A DNA stretch of 64,000 nucleotides, from contig JAAOMT010000372.1 in assembly GCA_016748015.1 (NCBI GenBank), positions 365,400 to 429,399 on the forward strand, written 5' to 3'. How positions within the stretch are numbered: the first letter of the stretch is position 1; each line of letters begins with the position of its first letter. The position numbers and the translations under genes were made by a program. Source of the DNA: Geosiphon pyriformis. Lineage: Eukaryota > Glomeromycota > Glomeromycetes > Archaeosporales > Geosiphonaceae. The notes beneath the pieces were generated by a model. That model worked only from the letters and a program-made list of their open reading frames with translations, ran no database searches and was not told where the DNA came from. Below, in pieces: positions 10,620-21,657 of this stretch.

Positions 10620-13600
10620 GTTGTCTTATCTTAGTTTATAAGTTTTATTTTCTAGAATTTTTTCAATGTGAAATGGTCTATCCCATTTGGAGTCAAATTT
10701 TCTACTCCATTGTTTTTCTGTTTTGGTATGATATAAGAGTATTTTGTCTTCAATTCTGAATTCAACTGGTTTATCTGATAACTAATTATTATGTTATTTT
10801 TTTTGTTTTTCTTGTAACTTTTAAATATTATTAACTGCTCTTTATTTTTTGTTTTTTATAGTTTCTATTAAGTTATATGTTTTTCTTAGCAATGTTTTTT
10901 GTAAATTGGCTTTTGTTATTGGTTTTGTTAAATAAGTATTGATGTTTATTTCCACTGGTAATATTGCTGTTCTACCATAAACAAATTCAAATGGTGTTGC
11001 TTGTATGGTATCTTGCTTTATTGTTTGATAAGCAAATAGTACTGATAGTATAAATGAATTCTATTTGTTCTGGTTTTTTTGACTAATTTTGGTGATTGCT
11101 TTACACAATGTTCTGTTAAATCTTTTAACTAAACTGTTTGTTTATGGATAATATAGTGATAATAATAGTCTTTTAATTTCAAATTTTTGGCTTAATTCTG
11201 TTAATGTTCTGTTTACAAAGTGAGTTTCTTGATCTGATAACAATTCTTTTGAACATCTATGTTGGCAAATTAAATCTTGATGAACAAATTTGGCTATGAA
11301 TTCTGCATTTGCTCTTTGAATTACTTTTACTTCTGGCTATTTTGTAAAATAATCTATGACTACTGCTATATAATAATTGCTTTTGCTGGTTATTATTAAT
11401 AGTCCAACTAAGTCAATTCTAATTCAATCAAATAGTTGTTCCACTTTAATTGGTTTTAGTGGTTTACTGAGTTTTGTTTTTTTTTTTTTGACAAACATCA
11501 CAATTTTGAACATATTAAATAATGTTTGGATATATTGATGGCCAATAATATCTTTTTTTGGTTCTTTTCATAATTGCTTCTTTATGAAAATGTTCTGCTG
11601 TTGGATTTGAGTACATATTGTATAGTATTGTTTCTTTTTCTGGTTTTGTGATTAATCTGAATTTTTTTGTTTTTTTAATATAATATATCTTAGTGAATAA
11701 TAAAATATTTTGATTGTTGTTTTATATTGTTTTGTTCCTTTTGAGATAATTTTTTCTTAAACTGTAGAGTATTAATATAATGTTAAAGTTGTAGATATTT
11801 TTGTGTGTTCATCTTTTTGTTATAGTTTTGGGATTAAAATGTTCTTAGATTTGTTTTATTCATGACAAACTGTTGGCATTTTTGTTTTTTTTTTATTTTA
11901 TAATGTACTGTATAATTAAATAGTAAAAGTTCTATTTTTCATCTTGTATGACAGTTATTTTCAAATTTTTGTTTTTGAATTAATGTCAATCCTTTGTAAT
12001 TAGTATATACATCAAATTTTTGACTTAAGTATTTTTTTTATTTGATAACAGCCCAATAGATAGCCAAATATTCTAGTGCTAAAGTTTCATAGTTCTTTTC
12101 AGCTGGACTTAAACTTTAGCTGGCATATGTTACTGGGTGTTCTCTTCTATCTGGTCTTTTTTGTGATAATACGGCTCCCAATGCTTGGCTTAATGTATCA
12201 ATAATAATGATGAATGATTTGTTGTGATTTAAATAGATTAGTATTAAGGCTTAAATAAGTTTTCTTCTTAAAATGTTGAAAGCTTCTTGCTAAGTTTTAG
12301 TTTATTTATATTTTACATTCTTGGCTTAAAGCTAGTGAAGTGATTGAGCCAGTTTGGAAAAGTTTTGAATAAAGTGGCAGTAGTATCTAACAAATTCCAA
12401 AAATGCTCTTAATTTGGTAAGATTTGTTAGTATTAAAAAGTTCTTAACAATTTCAATCTTGTCTGAATCAGTCTTGATGCCATTTTTGCTTATAACATGT
12501 TTCAAAAACTTCAATTCTGTTTTAACAAAGAAACATTTGGTTGTATTTAATTTTAATCCAGCTCTTTTTAATCTTTTGAACACTTGTTGGAGATGGTAGA
12601 AATAGTTATCAAATGTTTTAAAAAATATGTTGATGTTATCTAAGTAAACTACTACTAATTTTCATAGTAATCCAGTATAAATAATTTCTATAAGCTGTTA
12701 AAAAGTGGCTGGTATATTCATTAAGTCAAATAGTATAACATCAAATTTAAAATTTTCTTCTTATGTGATGAATGCTGTTTTTTCTTTGTCAGCTGAATTT
12801 ATGGCTATTTGTTAGTAACTACTATCTAAATTTAATGTAAAGAATCATTTTTTTCTTCCAAAAATATTGAATAATTCTTGGATTTGTGGAGTCAGATAGC
12901 TATCTTTATGAGTAATACTGTTGAGTTTTCTGTAATCTACACAAAAACAGATTTTTCCATTTTTTTTGTGGATTAATACTACTGGTAATAACTATGGATT
13001 CATTGATGATTGAATTAACCTATTGTTTAACATCCAGTTAATTTCCTGTTAGATGATTTCATGACTTACTAGTGGTACTCTATATGCTCTTTGTTTAATT
13101 GATATTGTATTTTCAGTCTTAATCTGGTGCTGAATGATGTTAATTCTGCCAAACTCATTTTTACTTGCAAAGATATTAGTGAAATTGTTAAGTAGTATCT
13201 TAAATTGCATCTGTTGAAATGAGTCTAAGTTTCCCAAGTTTATTTGTTTCAGTTGTTTTTATTGGAGCAAATAACATTTGTTTTATCTGTATATAGTTTG
13301 TAATATAATATCTATATATCTGCATAGTTGTAAAAAATCTGAAATAGAGTTTGGTGGTTAATTTTTAATTTCAATGTTTAAGTATCCAATGGTAATTTTT
13401 TTTGGTATTTTAATAGAATTTTCAGTTGTATTATAAATAGGAATTTTAATGTGTTTGTAGCTTTTAACTAGTATGTAGAAATTGGTAATTTCAATCTTTT
13501 CTGATTCACAAATTGTAGCTTCTATCTTAAAAATCTGAGCTTGATCCTTCACTTTTCTCTCTATATTTAATATATATTAGTCATATAATGAAATAAAAAT

Positions 13601-14614
13601 TGATTAACAAATGGAAATAATTTTTCTCTTGTCAATAACTTTTTCTTTTGCCATATTAACTGGTATATCTATCCTATCTGTGGATCTAAATCCATTTTTT
13701 CTTTTGGCTGTAATCCCTAATTTTTTTTTTGTTTCTACTGACATTAACTAAGCTATTTTTACCAGAAGTAAAAATATTGTCTGCACTATTTTTTCATTTA
13801 ATTTAATAATATATTCTTTTTCTGAGTTATTTTGTAGTATTACAATGATATTTCTTATATATCTTGTGTCAATTATTCCTCCTCTTATATTAATCTCTTT
13901 TTTTACCTAAATGCTAGCTGAATCATAGTTGTTGCTAGAATTTTTAGTGCTATTTTCAGATTAATACAGATGTGCAAATGTAATTTCAATTTGATAATAA
14001 TGTTCTCTGAATACCTTAGATCAAACTCTGTATTAGTATTATGTGCTTATTTTGGCATAATATTTTTATTATTATTGCTAAACTATTTTAGTTTCTGTTT
14101 TATCAACAAATCTGAGAGTGCAATATATTGTTCAAAGTTATAATTGAAGTTTAAATTGTTATTGTTGTTGTTATAGTAAACAGAATTGGGACCATTATTG
14201 TTGTCATTATTAGAGTCTAAATTAGAATTGAATTTTGATTCCAATTTTACTGTGTATTTACTGATTGGTTTTTCCTTTTCAGAGATCAAATAGATCATAC
14301 ATGATGGTGGATTATAAATAATGTCACAATTATTACAATATTGGAAATCAAACAGAATTAAATAGTGGTTACATAAATAAGTATTGAGCTGTTCTAAACA
14401 TTGCTTTTGCTTCTTTTTAATAAATGCTAATTTTTGGTAGTGTTTATAGAATTGTTTAGAATCTATTATGTTAAGGATAATATTGGGGTTTGGGTCCCAA
14501 ATAATTTTTTCTAGTTCTGGTGGGTTGTTTTTAATGGTTTTAATTTCTTCTGAAATTATACTTTTGATTTTGGCGATTGTTATTCTTCAAATTTTGTTGT
14601 CATCATGTAGACAG
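10620..14614 (-). pseudogene. Decayed Ty3/Gypsy pol (dUTPase, RT, RNase H, integrase), truncated at its 5' side
   Basis: Read leftward, the fragments are: dUTPase-like (about 14060-13650: 'FDLRYS', 'GGIIDTRY', 'NGFRSTD'); RT (about 13240-12330: 'QRAYRVP', 'YLDN' in place of YLDD, 'GLKLNTTKC'); RNase H (about 12230-11940: 'QALGAVLSQ', 'SLSPAEKNYETLALEYLA'); integrase (about 11450-11000: 'IRIDLVG', 'LLSDQETHFVN', then 'LVKRFN' where LVERFN is expected); and a C-terminal segment ('EKQWSRKFDSKW') matching the element to the right. Frames are broken by many stops and some shifts. The damage includes the third integrase catalytic residue Glu-to-Lys, a dUTPase motif-5 Gly-to-Arg and Gly-to-Asp, and the second RT Asp-to-Asn, all G-to-A on the coding strand. 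The block ends at 14614, where the LTR of the next element begins. Non-functional. Confidence 0.75.
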
Positions 14615-15585
14615 TGTTACTGGAAGTTTTTGGTCTCTTTTCTTGAATGTTGTTACTGTTTGTTTGTTGTTAATTTCACGTTTTCTGGAAGCAATTGAAC
14701 CTCTAATAACTGAATTTATCTTCAAATTATCTCTTATAATTTGAACTACTGGGCTTATAAAAGGAATGGCCAATTCCATGCCAGTTACTTTGTGTAGTTA
14801 CATTGTAGTAAACATCAACTCTTTCCCAAGAATTGTTTATCTGGAAGCTCACTAAAATGTGTAGTTACTTTGCTGTGAAAGTCAACTCTTCTATAGGAAT
14901 CTTATCTATAGGCTACCCTAATGATTATAATAAGAAAAAAAAAGAAAAAGAAAAGAAATATAAAAGAAATAGAATTCTGTTAAGAAAAACGTTTTTTATT
15001 CAGGCCTGGAGTCACTAACAGATTACTGAAATTGGTAGCTAATCAATTTCAAAACGTTAGTTTGTGTTGAGAGAATTTTAAGTGTAATAATCAAAGGATT
15101 TGGTTTTCGAATATTTTAGTTTTTATTTAGGATATGTAAAAAGTAATTTGTTTCAATTAAGATATCTAAAGTAAAATACTATGGTAAAATATGAGAAGAT
15201 ACATTTTCTTGAAGAAAAAAGCTCTTCTTTTATACAACTTGCTGCAGTACTAGTCTTTGAACTTGCACTTTTCTCTTTGCTACAATTTGGGTAAACTAAA
15301 GATACATTTCGGCAAACTACAAGTTATTTCACTGAACTATTGATTATTTCGGCCAATTTCCATAAATTTCGGCCAATTTTGACTATGTTAAATGGTTCAG
15401 GGTATTGTGTAATTTGATCATCTTAATTTCTAGAATACAAATCAGATTATTGATTGAGTAATAATATTTGATAATTTAATTAAATAATAAGTAATAATCG
15501 AAATAATAATAATATATGCTAATTAATAATAGGAATTATGAGGGTAATTTCATGCTAATTAATAGCTAAAATTCTACTGGTAACA
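14615..15585 (-). repeat. 3' LTR of the 9.9-kb retrotransposon
   Basis: This is 971 bp, from TGTTACTGGAAG to TACTGGTAACA, with perfect 6-bp terminal inverted repeats TGTTAC/GTAACA. It aligns end to end with 23530-24500. Most differences between the two are transitions, and in most of those in the first 250 bp this copy carries the T or A. A decayed version on the other strand lies at 30698-31705. Confidence 0.9.
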
Positions 15586-16232
15586 TAATCTCCTCTTCAA
15601 GACTGAGCTCCATTAAAGTCCAAGCACTATCTGTGATATCAAGATAATGGTCCAATATAATTGAAGTAATTTGGTCTGAAAATTGTTGAAATTTCAGTTC
15701 TGTGAGCTTTCCAATGTATTGAATCTTCATTGGCTGAAGTATTAGATTTTGTAGAACATTTTCACAAGTATTGAATAAATTATAGAGTTTGAATGCTGCT
15801 CTAAGTTTGTAGTGAGTGTTTGTTGGTCCAGCTGCTGTCTTAAATTCATTGTGACTTTGTTTTTGTATAGTCTCAAAAGTGATGTTGGTTGCTTTCAAAT
15901 TCCAGTTTTCATTCATAAAATGTTTTTTCAATATGAAAATATCTATATATAAGAGTATGTTTATTGTTTTGTTCATTAAGAAATAGTAGAAGTTTTTGTT
16001 AAATTGTGGCATTTGGTGGAATGTCAATAGGGGCAGATAAAAGGTTTTCTTTTAATGCTTGCTTCAAAAGTTCTGGTAATTGATTTTCAGAGTAACTTCT
16101 TGTTTTTTTTCTATAGGGGTGATAATTCTGGGAATTATTTACTACTGGAGCTGTGGTTTTTTTTTGAGTGTAATTAATTTGACTTCCATTAATTGTTATG
16201 AATAGGTCAGAAAGTGTTTTCAAAGCTAACAT
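15566..16232 (-). CDS. Extra 3' ORF of the retrotransposon, downstream of integrase, unknown function
   Basis: Two overlapping minus-strand frames, 16232-15999 (begins MLALKTLSDLFITING) and 16027-15566 (ends ELSLEEEIMLPVEF, stop 20 bp inside the LTR), appear to be one protein of about 220 residues split by a frameshift near 16010-16027. It follows the integrase C-terminus by about 195 bp, the position env or other accessory genes take in some Ty3/Gypsy elements. I see no signal peptide or strong membrane segment, so nothing supports an envelope. Recognisable remnants of the same protein are found at 24501-24977 and on the plus strand at about 30050-30690 (MLVLKTLSKLSITIIG), so it is an inherited part of the family. 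Function unknown. Confidence 0.6.
15586..15600 (-). other. Polypurine tract
   Basis: Directly upstream of the 3' LTR, in reading direction, the minus strand reads TTGAAGAGGAGATTA, a purine-rich run of the kind that primes plus-strand synthesis. The decayed plus-strand copy has the same block at about 30683-30697 with its G residues changed to A (CTTGACAAAAAAGTTA). Confidence 0.6.
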
Positions 16233-16427
16233 TAATTTTTGGAATATTTGTTGGATATTTCGGGAATAATCATGATAAAAATAATTAACAAAAAAAAGAA
16301 TAAAGAAAATTATTTTTGGATATGGGGTTTTATTTGTTTTTGAGTCTGGGTGTTTTTTTTTTTTTCGTAATTATTTATTATTTTTATTTTTGTGTTATTA
16401 AAAAAATTATTGTAAATTTATGTTAAA

Positions 16428-17660
16428 TTAAGTGTTCAAGTTTGGTTGTTGTTCTATTATAATTATTGGTTCTAAATTTTGGAGAATATCTTCAGGATTA
16501 ATTAAAGGGAAATGTGTACCAATTTGTGGAATTAATAGTTCAGGATTGTTTCTGAAATGATAGTGTTTCAATCTATCTCCATGTGCAACTTTTGCTAGTA
16601 CTTTGTTATCAAGTCTTAACTTATATGATCTATTGCCTAAAATTTTATGAATATAAAATGGTTCATTCCATTTTTGTTCAAATTTTCCATTCCATTGTTT
16701 TTCAGCCTTAGTTCTGTATAAGAGAACTTTATTTTCAACTTTAAATTCATTGGTAACTGGTGGCAGTTTGTTGTCATGTCTTTCTTTTTGTAAGGCTTGA
16801 GAGTATTTAATATAAGAGGCTGCTATGTGTCTTTTTCCTTCCAATGTACTAAGAAGAGTGTAGACTCTTCTTTAGAGTGTTTCTTGAAAGTTTTCTTCAT
16901 TGATTGGTTGTACTGGGTATGTTTTCACTGTGAAATTAATTAATAATATTGCTGTCTTTCCATAAGTAAGATTAAATAGTGTGTGTTTCATAGTATCTTG
17001 TTTTAGTATTCTATATGCTAGTAATATTAATGGAATAAAAATATCCTATTTTTGCTCAAAATTTGTTGAGATTTTGGCTAAAGATTTACACAATGTTCTG
17101 TTAAAATGTTCTATAAGTCCATTTGTTTGAGGATAATAAGGTAATGATAGGGGTTTTTTAACATTGAATTATTCACAAATTTTTTGTATTAAGTTGTTTA
17201 CAAAATGTGTTTTTTGATCTGATAAGAGTTCAATTAGGCATTCATGTCTACAAATAATGTCTTCATAGATGAAATTTGCTACTGATTTTGCATCTGCTCT
17301 TTGAATGACTCTAGCTTTAGACTATTTGGTGAGATAATTTACTGTAACTGCAATATAACGATTTTCTTGGGTTGTGATAGATAATGGTCTGACTAAATCA
17401 ATTCTAACTCTGTTAAAAGGTTGTCCAACTTTGATTGGATTTAAAGGTTCTGTGGGACAAGTTTCTTTTCTTCTTTAACAATTATCACAAGATTCTATAT
17501 ATTGTTGAATGTTTTTTTGCATGTGAGGCCAAAAATAATGTTCAAAGGTTCTTTGGATTGTTCCATCTCTTCCCAAGTATGCTAAAGATATATCTATGTA
17601 CATGTTATATAGAATTGTTTCTTTTTTATTTTTCTGTACTAATCTGAGTGGTTGGTTTGG
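16428..17660 (-). pseudogene. Integrase region of pol, with C-terminal domain
   Basis: The zinc-binding segment reads ILYNMYIDISLAYLG .. CDNC, where an HHCC finger is expected; the CC pair is present, but the second His of the finger is Tyr (CAC-to-TAC). The catalytic core retains D (RIDLVRP), D (LLSDQKTHFVN) and E (GLIEHFN), so the DDE triad itself is intact. Nonsense codons replace a Gln after CDNC, a Trp in 'YLTK*SKARV', and others. The C-terminal open stretch 16844-16428 (EKQWNGKFEQKWNEPFYIH .. KVLAKVAHGDRLKHY) resembles the basic linker found after Gypsy integrases, and the same stretch is seen decayed at 10650 and 29640. No chromodomain was recognised. Confidence 0.8.
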
Positions 17661-17868
17661 GTTTCTATAATTTTTGTAATAGATTTTGTTGTGGTGTATA
17701 AAATATTGTTTGAATTGGTGTTGTAATCAATGTTTTTTACTTGGAAACCAATTTTCTGACATGGTAAAAGTCTCCAAATAGTTTTTAAGATTGTTGTAAT
17801 TTCTGAGATTTATTGTTGTTTTTTTGTTTTGTTGGTAGTAGTAAGTTGTAGTGGAATTGTTGGTAGTG

Positions 17869-18348
17869 TTAATTTTGTCTTATTCTTAAGAGGCTATCAA
17901 TATTGGTGTGTAGTTTTCTTGGTTTGTGGTGTACAATATATTTGTAGTTTAGGAAATTATTCCATTGAAACTGTTTGGCACTTTGTTCAGTTTTTTTTTT
18001 ATTGAGCCATTTGAGGCCAATATTGTCAGTTATAATATCAAATTTTTTTCCATTCTTCAGGTATTGTTGAAAATGTTTAATAGCCCAAATGACTGCAGTA
18101 GCTTCTAATTCAGTTAAGTCATATTTGAGTTCTGTTGGTTTGAGTGTCCTACTGGCATAGACAATGATTTGTTCTTGGCAATTTTCATCTAATTGTAATA
18201 AGATAACACCAAAAGCTATATTTGAGGCATCAGTGACTAGTTGGAACCATTTGTTAAAATCTGGGTAAGCAAGAACTGGGGCTGTTGTTAATTTTGTTTT
18301 GAGAGTTTCAAAAGCTTTTTGTTGTTCTTCAGTCCATTGATATGGCAC
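17869..18348 (-). pseudogene. RNase H domain of pol
   Basis: An open stretch of 159 codons starts MPYQWTEEQQKAFETLK, the usual junction between Gypsy RT and RNase H, and continues with 'TDASNIAFGVILLQ', 'IVYASRTLKPTELKYDLTE' and 'DIITDNIGLKWL'. The acidic residues expected in TDAS, the TELE-like segment and the TD motif are visible. The part is intact but embedded in a broken pol, so it is annotated as part of the pseudogene. Confidence 0.8.
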
Positions 18349-19330
18349 ATTTTTGTTGATGAGATAGTTAAGTGGTTTGGCAATTTCTGAGAATTCTTTT
18401 ATGAATTTTCGATAGTAAGAGACTAATCCTACAAATCCTTATAGCTTTATGGTATTTTTGAATGTTTGAAAATTTTTAATAGCATTAATTGTTTCAGAAT
18501 TTAGTTTGACTTCATCTTTGCTAACAATGTGTCCAAGAAAGATTAAACTTGTTTTTCCAAAGTGACATTTTTCAATGTTCAACTTTAATATTGCTTTCCA
18601 TAATTATTGAAAAACTTCTTACAGGTAGATAAGATGGACTTCAAAGCTTGATAAATATACATTAGTGTAATCAAGATAGACAACTACTAATTGCCATAAA
18701 AGTCTTTTATATACAACATTCATAAGTTGCTGAAATGTTGTTGGTGCATTGCAAAGTTCAAAAGGCATAATATTGAATTTATAGTTTCCTCCTTAAGTAG
18801 TAAATGCTGTTTTGGGTCGATTTTTTTGGTCTATTTCGACTTGTCAGTATCCACTTTCCAAGTCTAAAGTTGAGAAAAACTTGGCTTTTCCTAAAGCATC
18901 TAACATGTTATCAATTTTTGAAAGAGGGTAGGCATTTCTAATTGTAACACTATTCAATTGTCAATAGTCAACACAAAATCTGATTTTTTCGTTTTTCTTT
19001 TTAACAAGAACTACTGATAAGGCCCATAAACTTCTTGATGGTTGAATTAATTTGTTATTAAGTATTCTTTGGACTTCTTCTCTAATAAATTGGTGGCTAG
19101 CAGATGGAACTTGATAGGCTTGTTGTTGTTTTGGTAGAGCATTTTCTGTATAGATCTAATGTTGGACAATATTAGTTTTTCCAAGATCATTGTTGTTTTT
19201 TGCAAATATATCTGTAAATTCAGCTATTAGCTGTTTCAATTGTCTTTGTTGTTGAGATTCCAAGAAACCCATGTTGATTTAAGAGAGTTTTTTTTCCAAA
19301 AGATGGTAGTTTTTAGTAGTAGGGATGATA
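18349..19330 (-). pseudogene. Reverse transcriptase domain of pol
   Basis: Conserved RT blocks can be read leftward: 'QQAYQVPSASHQFI', 'LIQPSRSLWALSVVLVKKK', 'IRFCVDY*QLNSVTI', 'FFSTLDLESGY*QVEI', 'MPFELCNAPTTFQQLM', 'VVVYLDYTNVYLSS' and 'GHIVSKDEVKLN'. Nonsense codons are TGA for Arg (CVDYRQLN), TGA for Trp (SGYWQV), TAA for Gln at the 'AFTTQGG' position, two TAA for Gln in 'YLQEVFQQL' (18619-18621 and 18604-18606) and TAA at 18439-18441. The catalytic YLDD box reads YLDY, a change that is not a transition. The domain is therefore dead twice over. Confidence 0.85.
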
Positions 19331-19689
19331 TTTGGATTTAGAAGTAGTGTATGTCTTATAATTTCGATGAAATTAGAGACAATTTAGGGGTTTTTATCTT
19401 GGAAGATGTTATTATGTATGATTCCAATTTCTACTTTATTTAATAAGACAATAGGATAATTGTTGGGATTGTAAAATGTAACTTGAAATTTTTTCATTCC
19501 TTTGGGAATATAAACATTTGAAATTGAAATTTCATGTTTTAAACAGATTTGTTCATTGGGTTCAAAAATTTGTTGGGTAGTAGTGGGTTTTAAGCAAGTG
19601 TAAATTTCATGGTGTTCTCTAAAAAATGAAATAGTAATTGGTTGGAAAAGTTAAAGAATCTGGTGAGATTCATTTTGTGCATTGAGAAC

Positions 19690-20110
19690 TATGTTTACTG
19701 GTACTGTAAATCATCCAGTTGAACCAAAATCTTGCTTTTCTCTTTCACTTTTTCCCAATTGTTCTCTGTTGTTAACTGATTGTAAACCCGAAATGTTGAT
19801 TAAGAATAGGTAAATTGCTTGGGCAATTTTTTTGGCATGTTTAATCCTGAATGATTTGTTTGTTTCATTTTACAATATGATAGTAATGTTTCCACTATAT
19901 TTTGCATCTATGACTTCTCCTCTAATGTTGATTCCTTTACTTGCCAATAATGATCTAGATGCAATTTGAATCATTGCTCCAAGTGAAATTTCAGATTTTG
20001 AGATTAATTTTTGTCAAGGACTTTGGTTCTCCAACCAAAGTATTTTTTTTTGAGTATCTTAGATCATATCCAGCATTAATTTCATGTGCTTTTTCTGGTC
20101 TAATTCCTTG
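19690..20110 (-). pseudogene. dUTPase domain between protease and RT
   Basis: Trimeric dUTPase motifs occur in order on the minus strand: motif 1 'INAGYDLRY' (about 20070), motif 2 'IASRSLLASKGI' (about 19950), motif 3 'GEVIDAKYSGNI' (about 19910) and the Gly-rich motif 5 'KQDFGSTG' (about 19730), followed by a TGA where Trp is expected. dUTPases hydrolyse dUTP to dUMP and limit uracil in DNA; several retroviruses carry one. Here it lies between protease and RT. The same domain is recognisable in the decayed element at 13650-14060. A stop after 'GNITIIL' interrupts it. Identification by motifs alone is fairly secure; activity is not expected for this copy. Confidence 0.72.
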
Positions 20111-20289
20111 GTCATGGTTGTCGAAATATTTAAGTTGTAGGAATAATTGATTTTCAAGAAGATAGATGAAAGTAGTTGGTAGTTCTTCTACCAGTTCAGA
20201 TATTCCAAATTCAATTTCATTTTCATTATTTTTATCTAACAGAAGAATGCTAAGAACATAGCATTCTAAACACCATTGGTCATCACAAA

Positions 20290-20880
20290 GCATAACACAT
20301 TTTTCACATAATTGAATGTTTATTTGCTTTAATCATTGAATTTGAACTTCTTTGGTTGGATATGTATGACTTGCAATTTGGTAGTAGGTTTTTACTTCAT
20401 CTTCATAATCAAATTCAGCTAATTCTATAGTATACTTAATGTATTCAGCTTCTTTTATTTGGTGGATATCTTCTTGGGTGGCTCTATTGATTAATGCTAT
20501 TGCTAAATCAAAAATCATTTTAGCATTATAAGGATAGTGATAGAGTTTATTAAGAACACTGTTATATGCTGCATTAAATAGTGTTCCTTTTCTGACTTTT
20601 TCCGAAATTGATAGAGCATATTGACAGGTTTGATCACATATTTCTCCTCTTATTGTAACATCAATTCAGTTGTATTCTTCTAATAACATATCTCCACATG
20701 TAAGACAAAGTATGTTGTCCTATTTTCCACTTCTTTTTGGAGATCCAAATCATTCTCTATGGCATGCTTTACAAAAGTAGCAAGTGTAAGTTTTATATTT
20801 CTCTTCTGGAGAAATACAGGCTCCCATAGATAAAAACTTTTTTTGTAATCTTTGTATTTTAGTAGAATGTATGGTGGTTC
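20290..20880 (-). pseudogene. Cys-rich region of pol upstream of the dUTPase
   Basis: Minus-strand fragments contain several paired cysteines: 'CYFCKACHREWFG', 'ILCLTCGDMLLEEYN', 'GEICDQTCQYAL' and 'CEKCVMLCDDQWCLEC'. These would make two or three zinc-ribbon-like knuckles. The open piece 20518-20333 (MIFDLAIALINRATQEDIHQ) lies between them. The region is not a standard part of Gypsy pol that I can name; the decayed copy to the left keeps a piece (YCNCDIIYNPPSC). Function unknown. Confidence 0.45.
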
Positions 20881-21099
20881 TTTTCATGATTTTGGTGTGT
20901 AATACCAAACTTTCTTTCATCTTCTTGTTTTTTCAAAAATTTTTTGTTCTGTTTCCTCAGCCCAATTGGATGTTGATTTAAGAGCCATGTAGGTTTTAGT
21001 GAGTGGCATTTCTTCTTTCTTCTCAAATTCAAATACTGGGGCTTTTTTTGAATGTTTGTTGAAAGTACCACAAGTAGCAGGTATTATGGTGTATTGTTC

Positions 21100-21650
21100 T
21101 TGATATAAGATTTTTAGTTTTTAAGTTTTCCAGTCTAAGTTTGTATTGGCTTTAAGAAGCCAATCATTTTTAACAAAAGCTTGGTATTGGGGTACATCCA
21201 TGACTAGAACTTTAACTGGAATGATAATTCCATCAATAGTGAATGAGAAGTTGTCAATTTCTCCTGCTGGTGTTTTTTTCATATCATCTGTTATAACAAT
21301 TACTGTTTGGACTGGTCTGTTAACATTTTGATTAAGTTGTTGTATTAATTGGTAGGTGATGATACTTCTAGTGAATTCACTATCTAAAATTAATCAGATG
21401 GGCTTTCCTTCTACTGTAGCTTCAGTATATATGGCAGTGATAGCTTTTTGCTCATTGACTGCTATATTGCTAAGCAAGAATGATGATTCATTTGCTTCAA
21501 ATTTGAATGGAAATATATCTGAAAGGTTGGCATTTTGGGCAATTTGGGCTGGTAGAATAGTATTGTTGGAAGAATTAGATCTTGGTGCTGCAACTTTATC
21601 TTTAAAAAGTGCAGTTTGTTGAAAATTCGATTCTTTTTACATTGTCAAAT
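21100..21650 (-). pseudogene. Aspartic protease region
   Basis: The minus strand reads 'PIWLILDSEFTRSIITYQLIQQL', with 'IPVKVLVMDVPQYQAFVKNDWL' some 60 residues later, matching the fold of retropepsins (hydrophobic-hydrophobic-DSG-A/F-T..., then a D-W-L block). The catalytic Asp is present, but the invariant Gly of DSG is Glu (GGA or GGG to GAA or GAG, G-to-A). The region joins gag upstream and the Cys-rich region downstream. Confidence 0.65.
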
Positions 21651-21657
21651 AACTGGG

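Noticed and set aside
15566-16232. Envelope gene of an endogenous-retrovirus-like element
   Set aside because: No signal peptide, membrane anchor or cleavage site pattern; only its position resembles env.
18349-19330. TAA/TAG read as Gln (ciliate-like genetic code), since many retroelement stops sit at Gln positions
   Set aside because: TGA also replaces Arg and Trp, and the intact genes from 39954 onward use CAA/CAG for Gln and end at TAA or TGA normally; mutation explains the pattern.
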